Positions 30,506 through 39,652 of a DNA stretch of 64,000 nucleotides are shown piece after piece. The position numbers and the translations under genes are program-made. The first letter of the stretch is position 1. Each line of letters begins with the position of its first letter. The DNA comes from Jiangella mangrovi (lineage in GTDB: Bacteria > Actinomycetota > Actinomycetes > Jiangellales > Jiangellaceae): NCBI RefSeq assembly GCF_014204975.1, contig NZ_JACHMM010000001.1, positions 2,976,001-3,040,000 of the forward strand, read 5' to 3'. The notes beneath the pieces were generated by a model. The model did no database searches. It worked only from the letters and a program-made list of their open reading frames with translations, and had not been told where the DNA came from.

Positions 30506-31447
30506 ATGACAGCGGAACTGGTGCCGGCGACGTGCGACGGCGGGATGCTCACGCGGCTGCTCGAATCGCAGGCGGGTGTCCTCCACCGCAGCGAGGTGCC
30601 GCCCGAGCTCATCCGCCACGTGCGCCGTGAACTGCACGCTCGTCGATGGCAGCGAGTAGGGCGGGACGTCTTCGTCAGCCACAACGGCGCGCTCGGTTAC
30701 GGTCAGCGGCTGCAGGCGGCGGTGAAAGCATCGCCGCGCGGCTCGGCGCTCGCCGGGCCGACCGCCGCGGAGCTCGACGGACTGCAGGGGTTCTCGACGA
30801 GCGACATCTTCGTGACCCAGCCCTGCGGGACCCGTCATCCTCGACTGCCCGGTGTCGTCGTGCACTACTCCAGGTTCCTCGACGAGGCCGACGTGCATCC
30901 GCTGAGGACACCGCGACGGTGCCGACCGCCGCGGAGCATCGTCGACGCCGCGGCGTGGGCGTCCCGCGATGATCGAGCACGAGCGATCGTGCTCGCCGCG
31001 GTGCAGCAGCGCTTGGTGACGCCCGATCAGCTGCACGACGCCCTGTCCCGACGCGGCCCGTGCCTGCGCCATGCCCTGATCGCGGAGACCATTGACGACG
31101 CCGCCGGCGGCATCGCGTCGGTGCCGGAGCGTGAGTTCGCCCTCATCGTCCGGGCCTTCCACCTGCCCGAACCCGCGCGCCAGCGCATCCTTGAACGACC
31201 GGACGGGCGCTACTACCTCGACGCCGACTGGGCGGAGTTCGGCCTGGCGGTCGAGGTCGACGGCCGCGGGCACCTCGACGTCATCGCCTGGGACTCCGAC
31301 CTGGATCGGGCCAACGACATCGTGATCGACGGCCGGACCCTGCTCCGCTTCACGTCGTACGCCGTCAGGCACCGGCCCGACTCGGTGGGGGAGACGCTGA
31401 TGCGCGCCTTGATCGCCCGAGGCTGGGACGGGCATACCGCCGTCTGA
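30506..31447 (+). CDS. AbiEi-N/DUF559 (Vsr-like) domain protein
   Basis: This 313-residue protein has an N-terminal winged-helix segment of the AbiEi antitoxin kind (LLESQAGVLHRSEV to WQRVGRDVF). A middle region contains PRLPGVVVHYSRF. The C-terminal PD-(D/E)XK-like DUF559 domain reads AVEVDGRGHLD and IDGRTLLRFT. It is the intact relative of the pseudogene at 12705. The family is common and multi-copy in actinobacteria. Nuclease activity is inferred from fold, and the role is unknown. An alternating palindromic array starts 2 bp after its stop. Confidence 0.82.
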   Translation: MTAELVPATCDGGMLTRLLESQAGVLHRSEVPPELIRHVRRELHARRWQRVGRDVFVSHNGALGYGQRLQAAVKASPRGSALAGPTAAELDGLQGFSTSDIFVTQPCGTRHPRLPGVVVHYSRFLDEADVHPLRTPRRCRPPRSIVDAAAWASRDDRARAIVLAAVQQRLVTPDQLHDALSRRGPCLRHALIAETIDDAAGGIASVPEREFALIVRAFHLPEPARQRILERPDGRYYLDADWAEFGLAVEVDGRGHLDVIAWDSDLDRANDIVIDGRTLLRFTSYAVRHRPDSVGETLMRALIARGWDGHTAV

Positions 31448-31448
31448 C

Positions 31449-31594
31449 GATCAGGTGACCCAACGCCACCCCAGCCCGCCCGTTGTGTCACCTGATCGTT
31501 TACTGTCCGCATGCTGGAGATGATCAGGTGACACAACGTCCGGCGCTCGGGCCGCTTCGTCACCTGATCGTCTTCGGGAAGATGATCAGGTGAC
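31449..31594. repeat. five alternating GATCAGGTGAC half-sites forming hairpins
   Basis: GATCAGGTGAC occurs at 31449, 31522 and 31584 (forward) and at 31487-31497 and 31559-31569 (reverse). Neighbouring halves extend into long stems: CGTTGT plus the core (31481-31538), and GGGCCGCTTC plus the core (to about 31604). The array fills the 174 bp between the convergent DUF559-type and sdhB genes and probably terminates both. Confidence 0.85.
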
Positions 31595-31621
31595 GAAGCG
31601 GGCCCGCCGCAAAAGAACCTG

Positions 31622-32383
31622 TCAGACGCGGCGGAAGAGGAGGGCGCGCTTGACCTCCTGGATCGCCTTCGTCACCTCGATGCCGCGCGGGCAGGCGTCG
31701 GTGCAGTTGAAGGTCGTCCGGCAGCGCCACACGCCGTCGCGGTCGTTGAGGATCTCGAGCCGCTGCTCGGCGCCTTCGTCGCGGGAGTCGAAGATGAACC
31801 GGTGCGCGCCGACGATCGCCTGCGGGCCGAAATACTGGCCGTCGGACCAGTAGACCGGGCAGGACGACGTGCAGGCGGCGCACATGATGCACTTCGTGGT
31901 GTCGTCGTAGCGGGCGCGGTCCTCGGGGGACTGACGGCGCTCGCGGGACGGGTCGTTGCCGGTCGTGATGAGGAACGGCATGATCGACTTGTAGGCCTCG
32001 AAGAACGGGTCCATGTCGACCACGAGGTCCTTGAGCACCGCCAGGCCCTTGATCGGCTCGACGGTGACCGGCTTGTCCAGCGGCAGGTCCTTGAGCAGCG
32101 TCTTGCAGGCCAGCCGGTTGCGCCCGTTGATGCGCATGGCGTCGGAGCCGCAGATGCCGTGGGCGCACGAACGGCGGAACGTCAGCGACCCGTCGATCTC
32201 CCACTTGATCTTGTGCAGCGCGTCGAGCACCCGGTCGGTGCCGTGCATGGTGACCGTGTGCTCCTCCCAGCGCGGCTGGGTGTCGTTCTCCGGGTTGAAC
32301 CGGCGCAGCCGCAGCGTGACCTGGAAGGACGGGACGGCGCCGGCGGCCGGCGCGCCGGCGACATCGGCAACAGCAGCAGTCAT
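31622..32383 (-). CDS. sdhB: succinate dehydrogenase iron-sulfur subunit
   Basis: This 253-residue electron-transfer subunit of complex II has the [2Fe-2S] cluster Cys set in CAHGICGSDAMR and NRLACKTL. The [4Fe-4S]/[3Fe-4S] sets are in CIMCAACTSSCP and CRTTFNCTDACPRGI. It passes electrons from SdhA to the membrane quinone site. Its ATG overlaps the sdhA stop by one base (TGATG). It is the last gene of sdhCDAB. Confidence 0.96.
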   Translation of the reverse strand: MTAAVADVAGAPAAGAVPSFQVTLRLRRFNPENDTQPRWEEHTVTMHGTDRVLDALHKIKWEIDGSLTFRRSCAHGICGSDAMRINGRNRLACKTLLKDLPLDKPVTVEPIKGLAVLKDLVVDMDPFFEAYKSIMPFLITTGNDPSRERRQSPEDRARYDDTTKCIMCAACTSSCPVYWSDGQYFGPQAIVGAHRFIFDSRDEGAEQRLEILNDRDGVWRCRTTFNCTDACPRGIEVTKAIQEVKRALLFRRV

Positions 32384-34134
32384 CAGAACTTGCGCTCCAT
32401 CGGCTGGTAGCGGGTGACGACGACGGGCTTGAAATCGAGGCGCACACCGGCCTCGTCGTCGCCCGACGAGCGGTACGCCATGGTGTGGCGCATGTAGTTG
32501 ACGTCGTCGCGGTTCTGGTAGTCCTCGCGGAAGTGTCCGCCGCGCGACTCCTTGCGCTCCAGCGCGCCAACGACGATGACCTCGGCGAGGTCGAGCAGGA
32601 AACCGAGCTCGACGGCCTCGAGCAGGTCGGTGTTGAACCGCCGGCCCTTGTCCTGCACCGACACCGTCGCGTAGCGGGCCTTCAGCGCGTGGATGTCCGA
32701 GAGCGCCTGCTTCAGCGTCGCCTCGGACCGGAAGACCTGCGCGTTGGCGTCCATCGTCTCCTGCAGCTCGCGGCGCAGGACGGCGACCCGCTCGCCGTCG
32801 GCGCGGTCGCGGATCTCCTCCAACAGGGCGACGGTGGCAGCTTCCGGTTCCGCCGGCAGCTCCACCAGTGGAGCACGAGCGGCGAACTCCGCCGCCGCGA
32901 TGCCGGCCCGCCGGCCGAACACGTTGATGTCCAGCAGCGAGTTCGTGCCCAGCCGGTTCGCGCCGTGGACGCTGACGCAGGCCACCTCGCCCGCGGCGTA
33001 CAGCCCGGGCAGGACGTGGGTGTTGTCGGCGAGCACCTCGGCGTCGATCGTCGTCGGCATGCCGCCCATGGCGTAGTGCGCCGTCGGGAAGACCGGCACC
33101 GGCTCGGTGTAGGGCTCGACGCCCAGGTAGGTGCGGGCGAACTCGGTGATGTCGGGCAGCTTGGCGTCGATGTGCGCCGGCTCGAGGTGGGTGAGGTCGA
33201 GCAGCACGTAGTCCTTGTTCGGGCCGGAGCCGCGGCCCTCGCGGACCTCGTTGGCCATGGCCCGGGCGACGACGTCGCGCGGCGCGAGATCCTTCAGCGT
33301 CGGGGCGTAGCGCTCCATGAACCGCTCGCCCTCGCTGTTGCGCAGGATCGCGCCCTCGCCGCGGGCCGCCTCGGACAGCAGGATGCCCAGGCCGGCCAGG
33401 CCCGTCGGGTGGAACTGGAAGAACTCCATGTCCTCCAGCGGCAGCCCGCGCCGGAAGGCGATGGCCATGCCGTCGCCGGTCAGCGTGTGCGCGTTCGAGG
33501 TGGTCTTGTAGACCTTGCCGGCGCCGCCGGTCGCGAACACGACGGCCTTGGCGCGGAACACGTGGATCTCGCCGGTGGCCAGCTCGTAGGCGACCACACC
33601 GGCGGTCCTGCGAACGCCGTCGACCTCGGTGAACAGCAGGTCGAGCACGTAGAACTCGTTGAAGAACTCGACGTCGCGCTTGAGGCACTGCTGGTACAGC
33701 GTCTGCAGGATCATGTGGCCGGTGCGGTCGGCGGCGTAGCAGGACCGGCGGACGGCGGCCTCGCCGTGCTTGCGGGTGTGCCCGCCGAAGCGGCGCTGGT
33801 CGATCAGGCCGTCGGGGGTCCGGTTGAACGGCAGCCCCATCTTCTCCAGGTCGAGGACGGCGTCGATGGCCTCCTTCGCCATCACCTCGGCGGCGTCCTG
33901 GTCGACCAGGAAGTCACCGCCCTTGACGGTGTCGAAGGTGTGCCACTCCCAGTTGTCCTCCTCGACGTTGGCCAGCGCGGCGCACATGCCGCCCTGGGCC
34001 GCGCCGGTGTGCGACCGGGTCGGGTAGAGCTTGGTCAGCACCGCGGTGCGGACCCGCTCGCCGGACTCGAGCGCCGCGCGCATCCCGGCGCCGCCGGCGC
34101 CGACGATCACCACGTCGTACTGGTGGGTCTGCAT
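32383..34134 (-). CDS. sdhA: succinate dehydrogenase flavoprotein subunit
   Basis: This 583-residue catalytic subunit oxidises succinate to fumarate. The FAD-binding VIVGAGGAGMRAAL lies at residues 9-22. The covalent-flavin His is in RSHTGAAQGGMC near residue 42. Active-site stretches include QFHPTGLAG and the HxRG-region TYLGVEPYTEPVPVFPTAHYAMGG. The C-terminal domain ends SGDDEAGVRLDFKPVV. Length is normal for the actinobacterial enzyme. It is coupled to sdhB. Confidence 0.97.
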   Translation of the reverse strand: MQTHQYDVVIVGAGGAGMRAALESGERVRTAVLTKLYPTRSHTGAAQGGMCAALANVEEDNWEWHTFDTVKGGDFLVDQDAAEVMAKEAIDAVLDLEKMGLPFNRTPDGLIDQRRFGGHTRKHGEAAVRRSCYAADRTGHMILQTLYQQCLKRDVEFFNEFYVLDLLFTEVDGVRRTAGVVAYELATGEIHVFRAKAVVFATGGAGKVYKTTSNAHTLTGDGMAIAFRRGLPLEDMEFFQFHPTGLAGLGILLSEAARGEGAILRNSEGERFMERYAPTLKDLAPRDVVARAMANEVREGRGSGPNKDYVLLDLTHLEPAHIDAKLPDITEFARTYLGVEPYTEPVPVFPTAHYAMGGMPTTIDAEVLADNTHVLPGLYAAGEVACVSVHGANRLGTNSLLDINVFGRRAGIAAAEFAARAPLVELPAEPEAATVALLEEIRDRADGERVAVLRRELQETMDANAQVFRSEATLKQALSDIHALKARYATVSVQDKGRRFNTDLLEAVELGFLLDLAEVIVVGALERKESRGGHFREDYQNRDDVNYMRHTMAYRSSGDDEAGVRLDFKPVVVTRYQPMERKF

Positions 34135-34167
34135 GGGAGATCTCGCCTTGCCTCTCGAAACGAAGTA

Positions 34168-34611
34168 CTACGGCACCGGGCAGAACGACGGCAGCAGCTC
34201 GGCTGCCGCGTCCGGCGGGCACGGGTCGAACGTGAAGATCACCAGCGTCCCGAGCACGATGGTGATGGTCGTGGCCGTGTAGAGGCCGACCTTCAGCCAC
34301 AGCCGCAGCTGGTCGCGCTCGGCGTAGTCGTTGATGACGGTGCGCAGCCCGTTGGTGCCGTGGAGCATGGCCAGCCACAGCATCAGCAGGTCCCACACCT
34401 GCCAGAGCGGGTCGGCCCACTTGCCGGCGACGAAGGCGAAGTCGAGCGCGTTGATGCCGTCGCCGGTGACCAGGTTGACGAACAGGTGCCCGAAGATCAG
34501 GACCACCAGCAGCACGCCGGACGCACGCATGAACATCCACGCGTACAGCTCGGTGTTGGTGCGCCCACGCAGCCGGCGCGGGGTGCGCGGGGCGGGAATG
34601 GTGCTGGTCAT
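34168..34611 (-). CDS. sdhD: succinate dehydrogenase membrane anchor
   Basis: This 147-residue anchor has three membrane helices (about 28-48, 67-88, 105-128). His in AMLHGTNGLRTVINDY is a likely heme b or quinone-site ligand. With SdhC it binds quinone and fixes SdhAB to the inner face of the membrane. It starts 5 bp after sdhC. Confidence 0.9.
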   Translation of the reverse strand: MTSTIPAPRTPRRLRGRTNTELYAWMFMRASGVLLVVLIFGHLFVNLVTGDGINALDFAFVAGKWADPLWQVWDLLMLWLAMLHGTNGLRTVINDYAERDQLRLWLKVGLYTATTITIVLGTLVIFTFDPCPPDAAAELLPSFCPVP

Positions 34612-34615
34612 CGCG

Positions 34616-34993
34616 TCAGCCCCCGAACACGTGGGTGAGGTGGCGGATCATGAACGGCACCATCAGCAGCACCCAGAGGATCAGCACGCCGGCGAACATC
34701 TGCTTCTGGAAGCGCGGGCCCTTGGACCAGAAGTCGACGAGGACGATGCGCAGGCCGTTGAACGCGTGGAACACGATCGCGCCGACGAGCCCCACCTCCA
34801 TGATCCCGACGATCGGGTTCTTGTAGGTGGCGATGACCTCGTTGTACGCCTCCGGCGACACGCGGACGAGCGCGGTGTCGAGGATGTGCGCGAAGAGGAA
34901 GAAGAAGATGCCGATCCCGGTGACCCGATGGGCCACCCACGACCACATGCCTTCACGGCCGCGATAGAGCGTGCCAGCAGGCGCCTTGGGCAC
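34616..34993 (-). CDS. sdhC: succinate dehydrogenase cytochrome b556 subunit
   Basis: This 125-residue subunit has three membrane helices and begins with the family stretch GTLYRGREGMWSWVAHRVTGIGIF. Candidate heme ligands are the His residues in FAHILDT and VFHAFNGLRIVLVDF. GTG 34993 is the start. It is the first gene of the sdhCDAB operon. Its promoter should lie in 34994-35160, where a DtxR/IdeR-like box is seen. Confidence 0.93.
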   Translation of the reverse strand: MPKAPAGTLYRGREGMWSWVAHRVTGIGIFFFLFAHILDTALVRVSPEAYNEVIATYKNPIVGIMEVGLVGAIVFHAFNGLRIVLVDFWSKGPRFQKQMFAGVLILWVLLMVPFMIRHLTHVFGG

Positions 34994-35132
34994 GAACGTG
35001 CTGCCTTCCGATTGCGAGGGGACGCCGGGCGACGCGCTCGGCCGTCGGTCATGCTAATCCGGAAGGCGGCGGGAAATCCGTGGCCAATCTCACGTCTGGC
35101 CTGTTCAGAGCCCTGTTTCGGCGGTGACATCT

Positions 35133-35151
35133 CTCACTAAGGGTAACCTAA
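35133..35151 (-). promoter_or_regulatory. imperfect DtxR/IdeR-like box upstream of sdhC
   Basis: Read on the minus strand, TTAGGTTACCCTTAGTGAG matches about 12 of 19 positions of the iron box TTAGGTTAGGCTAACCTAA. It lies 140 bp before sdhC. Iron control of an iron-sulfur enzyme is plausible. The right half is poor. Confidence 0.35.
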
Positions 35152-35164
35152 GTCACCGAAGATC

Positions 35165-36295
35165 CTACGCCGCGGGCGCAGCCTGACGCCGTCGCACGAT
35201 CGCCGTCGCGTAGTGCTCGAGCAGCTGGTCGCAGATCGCCTCCCAGGACCGCCCGTACACCGACTCGCGGGCGGCGGCGGCCATGCGGACCCGGCGGACC
35301 GGGTCGGCGGCGATCCGGCCCACGGCGGCGCGCAGCTGCTCGCCGTCACCGGTGTCGATGAGGTACCCGGACCAGCCGTGGTCGACGAGGTCGATGGGGC
35401 CGCCGGAGTTCGGGGCCACGACGGGGACGCCCGAGGCCAGCGCCTCCTGGACGGCCTGGCAGAACGTTTCGGCCGGGCCCGTGTGCACGAAGACGTCGAG
35501 GCTGGCGTAGGCCTTGGACAGCTCTCGGCCGGTGCGGAAGCCGAGGAACGCGGCGTCGGGCAGGGCGGCGCGCAGCGACTGCTCGCTGGGCCCGCCGCCG
35601 ACGATGGCCAGCTTGACGCCCGGCAGGCCGGCCAGCGCCGTCAGCGACGCGACGTGCTTCTCCGGCGCGAGCCGGCCGATGTAGCCGACGATGACCTCTC
35701 CGTTGGGCGCCAGCTCGCGGCGCAGCTCGTCGTCGCGGTGGGCCGGGTGGAAGCGGACGAGGTCGACGCCGCGGCCCCAGCGGGCCAGCCGCGAGAAGCC
35801 GTGCGCGGCCAGCTGCCGCATGCTCGCGGTCGACGGCGCCAGCGTGACGTCGGCCTGGTCGTGGATGCGGCGCATCCAGGACCAGATCGCCTCGTCGCCG
35901 AGAGTGCGCCACAGCCGGTAGCCGCGGGCGAACCCGGCGAGGTCGGTCTGGTAGACGGCGACCGTCGGCAGGCCCAGCCGGGCCGCCGCGTTCATGCCCG
36001 CCTTGCCCAGCCACACCGGCGCCGCCAGGTGCACCACGTCGGGGTCGAAGTCACGCAGGATCCTGCTGATGCGCCGCCGGGTGGAGATGCCGACGATGCT
36101 GTCGTCGTTGCCCGGCAGAGCGAACGACGGGACCCGCACCACCTGCTGGCCGTCGTGCTCCGACACACCCTCGCCGGGGGCGATCACGAGCGCCGTGTGA
36201 CCGTGCCGCGTGAGATGCTCCACCACGCGGCAGACGGAGTTCGTCACGCCGTTGATCTGGGGGAGGAACGACTCTGCGACGATCGCTACCCTCAT
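35165..36295 (-). CDS. mgtA: GT4 GDP-mannose-dependent alpha-mannosyltransferase
   Basis: This 376-residue GT-B enzyme closely resembles mycobacterial MgtA (Rv0557 type), which adds mannose to glucuronosyl-diacylglycerol. It has VAIVAESFLPQINGVTNSV at the N-terminus, QTDLAGFARGY, the WGRGVD turn, GYIGRLAPEKHV at the donor site and the GT4 Glu motif in ETFCQAVQEALASGVPVVAP. The acceptor here is inferred from family. It is cytoplasmic or peripheral. It lies just upstream of sdhC on the same strand, about 170 bp away. Confidence 0.85.
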   Translation of the reverse strand: MRVAIVAESFLPQINGVTNSVCRVVEHLTRHGHTALVIAPGEGVSEHDGQQVVRVPSFALPGNDDSIVGISTRRRISRILRDFDPDVVHLAAPVWLGKAGMNAAARLGLPTVAVYQTDLAGFARGYRLWRTLGDEAIWSWMRRIHDQADVTLAPSTASMRQLAAHGFSRLARWGRGVDLVRFHPAHRDDELRRELAPNGEVIVGYIGRLAPEKHVASLTALAGLPGVKLAIVGGGPSEQSLRAALPDAAFLGFRTGRELSKAYASLDVFVHTGPAETFCQAVQEALASGVPVVAPNSGGPIDLVDHGWSGYLIDTGDGEQLRAAVGRIAADPVRRVRMAAAARESVYGRSWEAICDQLLEHYATAIVRRRQAAPAA

Positions 36296-36529
36296 GCCTG
36301 CAACGATGTGGGCGCCGTGTGGCGCAAGGGGGATGGCCGCATGAACGGGGGTTGACGCTCTGGCGTCCGGTCAGGCGTGACGCGGCCGTTCGCAGCACAA
36401 GGTTCTCACTATGAGAGACGCATGGTGACGCTGAGTGATGACAGCCAGCAAGATCGATACTACGGGTGCGCCCAAGGGCCTGACGGGGCTCGGGTGTCTC
36501 GGTACTGCCAGGCGACTGGGGAGTAGCGA

Positions 36530-37105
36530 GTGACGATCGACATCGGAACTCCTGCACGCGTGTTGCTCGTCGGGAAGCGGGTTCGCGTCCTCGACGAGCT
36601 GGGCCGGGCGTTGCGCGAAGCCGGCATGGTCGTCCGCGAGGAGACCGACGCCGACCGCGTCCGTTACGGCGTCGACGGCTCCAGCATCGACATCCTCGCC
36701 CTCGGCCGGGCCTTCACCGGGCCGAAGCGCGACCGGATGATCGCGACGCTGAAGGCCGCGAACCCGGCCCTGCGAGTGGTCGACGGCCTCGCCCCGATCC
36801 CGTCGATCATCCTGGCGCAGATCCGCGAGGTGGTGACGGCGCCCAACCGCGACACCCGCGTCGTCGGCGCGGCCGCCTACGAGTCCGGCGACAACAGCAT
36901 CGTGCTGGTCCTGCGCCGGCCCGCCCACCTCGACGTCACCCTTCACCGCCTCGACCCGCTGTACCGGGTGCACGAGACCGACGTCTACACCGGCCCGCTC
37001 GACCGCGGCCGGCAGCGGCTGCCACTCGGCCGCCGGGTCGGGCGCGGCGAGCGCTTCCTCGTCGTCGAGGCCGACGATGAGACGACGGTGCACCCGCTCG
37101 GCTGA
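36530..37105 (+). CDS. conserved actinobacterial protein, unknown function
   Basis: This 191-residue soluble protein begins with a Rossmann-like or receiver-like beta-alpha pattern ([21 protein letters not shown], then [18 protein letters not shown]) but has no phospho-acceptor Asp and no full GxGxxG. The C-terminal part is beta-rich ([16 protein letters not shown]). GTG 36530 has GGGGAG upstream. It stands alone, about 230 bp from the divergent mgtA-like gene. In that 36296-36529 gap I see no further gene or clear palindrome. Confidence 0.65.
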   Translation: MTIDIGTPARVLLVGKRVRVLDELGRALREAGMVVREETDADRVRYGVDGSSIDILALGRAFTGPKRDRMIATLKAANPALRVVDGLAPIPSIILAQIREVVTAPNRDTRVVGAAAYESGDNSIVLVLRRPAHLDVTLHRLDPLYRVHETDVYTGPLDRGRQRLPLGRRVGRGERFLVVEADDETTVHPLG

Positions 37106-37118
37106 GCGACGGCGAACT

Positions 37119-37163
37119 CTCCGGCGTGCCAAGGGGTCGCCGTCGTCCGGACCGTGTGGACAA
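37119..37163. repeat. dispersed repeat copy with DnaA-box-like site
   Basis: CTCCGGCGTGCCAAGGGGTC (37119-37138) is identical to 76-95. Seventeen bases further on, TGTGGACAA (37155-37163) is the reverse complement of the box TTGTCCACA. The stretch lies between a hypothetical gene and the mutase gene. Confidence 0.6.
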
Positions 37164-37235
37164 AGTCACCCCCCACATCACCTGCTGGGTCACTACCGTG
37201 AAGAGATCCAGCAGACGGAGGTGAGGGGCGTGGCC

Positions 37236-38813
37236 ATGAGCACGACGGAGTCCGGGCTGCCCATCGAGCCCGTCTACGGGTCCGAGGCGCTCGACGGCTG
37301 GCCGGCGGAGGAGCGGCTGGGCGAGCCGGGCGGGTACCCGTTCACCCGCGGCGTCTACCCGACCATGTACACGGGCCGGCCGTGGACCATGCGGCAGTAC
37401 GCCGGGTTCGGCACCGCGGCGGAGTCGAACCGGCGCTACCACCAGCTGGTCGAGGCCGGCACCGGCGGGCTGTCGGTCGCGTTCGACCTGCCGACACAGA
37501 TGGGGTACGACTCCGACGCGCCGGTGGCGGCGGGCGAGGTCGGCAAGGTGGGCGTGGCCATCGACTCCATCGAGGACATGCGCGTGCTGTTCGACGGCAT
37601 CCCGCTGGGCGAGGTGTCGACGTCGATGACGATCAACGCGCCGGCGTCGCTGCTGTTGCTGCTCTACCAGCTGGTCGGCCAGGAGCAGGGTGTCGACGGC
37701 ACGCGGCTCACGGGGACGATCCAGAACGACGTCCTCAAGGAGTACATCGCCCGCGGCACCTACATCTACCCGCCCGCGGAGTCGCTGCGGCTGACCAGCG
37801 ACATCTTCGGCTACTGCCGGCGCGAGCTGCCGCGGTGGAACACCATCTCGATCTCCGGCTACCACATGGCCGAGGCCGGCGCGACGCCCGTGCAGGAGGT
37901 CGCGTTCACGCTGGCCAACGCCCGCGAGTACGTCCGCGCCGCCCTGAGCGCGGGGCTCGACGTCGACGAGTTCGCGCCGCGGCTGTCCTTCTTCTTCGTG
38001 TCGCGGACGACGCTGCTCGAGGAGGTCGCGAAGTTCCGGGCGGCGCGGCGCATCTGGGCCCGCGTCATGCGCGACGAGTTCGGCGCGACGAACCCGAAGT
38101 CGCAGATGCTGCGCTTCCACACGCAGACCGCCGGCGTGCAGCTGACGGCGCAGCAGCCCGAGGTCAACATGGTCCGGGTGGCCGTGCAGGCGCTGGCCGC
38201 GGTGCTGGGCGGCACGCAGTCGCTGCACACGAACTCCTACGACGAGGCCATCGCGCTGCCGACCGAGAAGGCGGCCCGGCTCGCGCTGCGCACCCAGCAG
38301 GTGCTCGCCTACGAGACCGACGTCACCCGCACCGTCGACCCGTTCGCCGGCTCGTACGCCGTCGAGTCGCTGACCGACGAGCTGGAAGCGGCCGCCGTCG
38401 AGCTGATGACCCGGGTCGAGGACATGGGCGGCGCCGTCGCGGCCATCGAGCGCGGCTTCCAGAAGGACCAGATCGAGCACTCCGCCTACGACGTCGCCAA
38501 GCAGATCGACGGCGGCGAGCGCACCGTCGTCGGCGTGAACCGGTACGTCACGAACGACGACGAGCCGTACGAGCCGCTGCGAGTCGACCCGGCCATCGAA
38601 GAGGCGCAGGCCGATCGACTGACGGCGTTGCGCTCGGCGCGCGACGGCGACACCGTCGGCCGGGCCCTCGACGAGCTGCGGGCGGCCGCCGCGGGGACGG
38701 ACAACGTGCTGGTCCCGATGCGCGCGGCCCTGGCCGGGCGGGCCACCGTCGGCGAGGTCTGCGACGCGTTGCGCGAGGTCTGGGGCACGTACGCGCCTCC
38801 GGCGGGCTTCTGA
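37236..38813 (+). CDS. acyl-CoA mutase large subunit, methylmalonyl-CoA mutase-like
   Basis: This 525-residue TIM-barrel half of a B12-dependent acyl-CoA mutase has [19 protein letters not shown] near residue 48, [19 protein letters not shown], the [13 protein letters not shown] substrate region and [17 protein letters not shown]. The separate cobalamin-binding domain is absent, so it needs a small subunit encoded elsewhere. Tyr in RQYAGF and Arg in [10 protein letters not shown] are kept as in methylmalonyl-CoA mutase, but isobutyryl- or other acyl-CoA substrates cannot be excluded. A strong GGAGGTGAGGGG precedes GTG 37230 and ATG 37236. Confidence 0.88.
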   Translation: MSTTESGLPIEPVYGSEALDGWPAEERLGEPGGYPFTRGVYPTMYTGRPWTMRQYAGFGTAAESNRRYHQLVEAGTGGLSVAFDLPTQMGYDSDAPVAAGEVGKVGVAIDSIEDMRVLFDGIPLGEVSTSMTINAPASLLLLLYQLVGQEQGVDGTRLTGTIQNDVLKEYIARGTYIYPPAESLRLTSDIFGYCRRELPRWNTISISGYHMAEAGATPVQEVAFTLANAREYVRAALSAGLDVDEFAPRLSFFFVSRTTLLEEVAKFRAARRIWARVMRDEFGATNPKSQMLRFHTQTAGVQLTAQQPEVNMVRVAVQALAAVLGGTQSLHTNSYDEAIALPTEKAARLALRTQQVLAYETDVTRTVDPFAGSYAVESLTDELEAAAVELMTRVEDMGGAVAAIERGFQKDQIEHSAYDVAKQIDGGERTVVGVNRYVTNDDEPYEPLRVDPAIEEAQADRLTALRSARDGDTVGRALDELRAAAAGTDNVLVPMRAALAGRATVGEVCDALREVWGTYAPPAGF

Positions 38814-38884
38814 CCCGAGCCGGGGAACTCCCTGTCGGGGTGGATCGTACGATGTGCGGACCCATTGAGGCGATGGAGGGACGC

Positions 38885-39565
38885 ATGAGCCGCCGACTGC
38901 TCGCGCTCGTGGCCGCCACGGCCGCGCTCGCCGGCTGCTCGGCCGGGGGTGACGCGCCCGAGGGGCTGTCCGAGCCGGCGACGACGGCGTCCGCTTCCGC
39001 CCCGGCCGGGGCGACGGACGAGCCGACGCCCTCGGACGATCCCGACACCTCGCCGGCACCGCAGGACGAGCCGCGGCCCAGCCCCACGTTCACCCAGCCG
39101 TTCCTGCCGCCGGACGAGCAGAGCGTCATCGACCTCCCCGCCGAACTGGTCATCGAGCCGCCCGACGACGCCACCGACGACGAGCGCGCGGTGCTGGTCG
39201 CGGCGGGCCGGTTCATGGCCAGCTGGGACGCCATCCTGTTCGGCGCCGGCGACGAGCAGTCCGACATCTTCGCCACGTCCGTCGAACCGCAGCTCGGCCG
39301 GCTGCTCAACTACCTGGTCGAGTCGGTCTCGAAGCAGCGCGTCATCGTCGGCGAGCCGACGGTCATCGAACTGCGCAGCGTCTCCGTCACCGCAGAGACC
39401 GCCGAGGTCGACATCTGCACCGTCATGCGCCACTGGGTGCAGTACACCGGCGGTACGCCCGAGCCGCAGCCCGAGGTCGAGCGGCTGCTGCTCACCATGA
39501 CCCGCGACGGCGACGGCTGGCGGGCCTCCGACACCGCTCAGGCCGACCCCGAGCCCTGCGCGTGA
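38885..39565 (+). CDS. putative lipoprotein with disordered linker
   Basis: This 226-residue protein has a signal peptide with lipobox LAGC (residues 15-18). A Pro/Asp/Thr-rich linker runs to about residue 75. The folded C-terminal domain (about 95-226) has a shape like the small NTF2-like extracytoplasmic domains of actinobacterial lipoproteins (AAGRFMASWDAILFG to DGDGWRASDTAQ). ATG 38885 is preceded by GGAGGG. No enzyme motif is seen. It lies 71 bp after the mutase gene, so co-transcription is possible. Confidence 0.8.
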   Translation: MSRRLLALVAATAALAGCSAGGDAPEGLSEPATTASASAPAGATDEPTPSDDPDTSPAPQDEPRPSPTFTQPFLPPDEQSVIDLPAELVIEPPDDATDDERAVLVAAGRFMASWDAILFGAGDEQSDIFATSVEPQLGRLLNYLVESVSKQRVIVGEPTVIELRSVSVTAETAEVDICTVMRHWVQYTGGTPEPQPEVERLLLTMTRDGDGWRASDTAQADPEPCA

Positions 39566-39652
39566 GACGGACGGCTGACGCCGTCGCCACCCGGTGATAA
39601 GGTCACGTTTCCACCGTTGTGACCATGTATGTCCACCGGATGTGAGTGCGTC

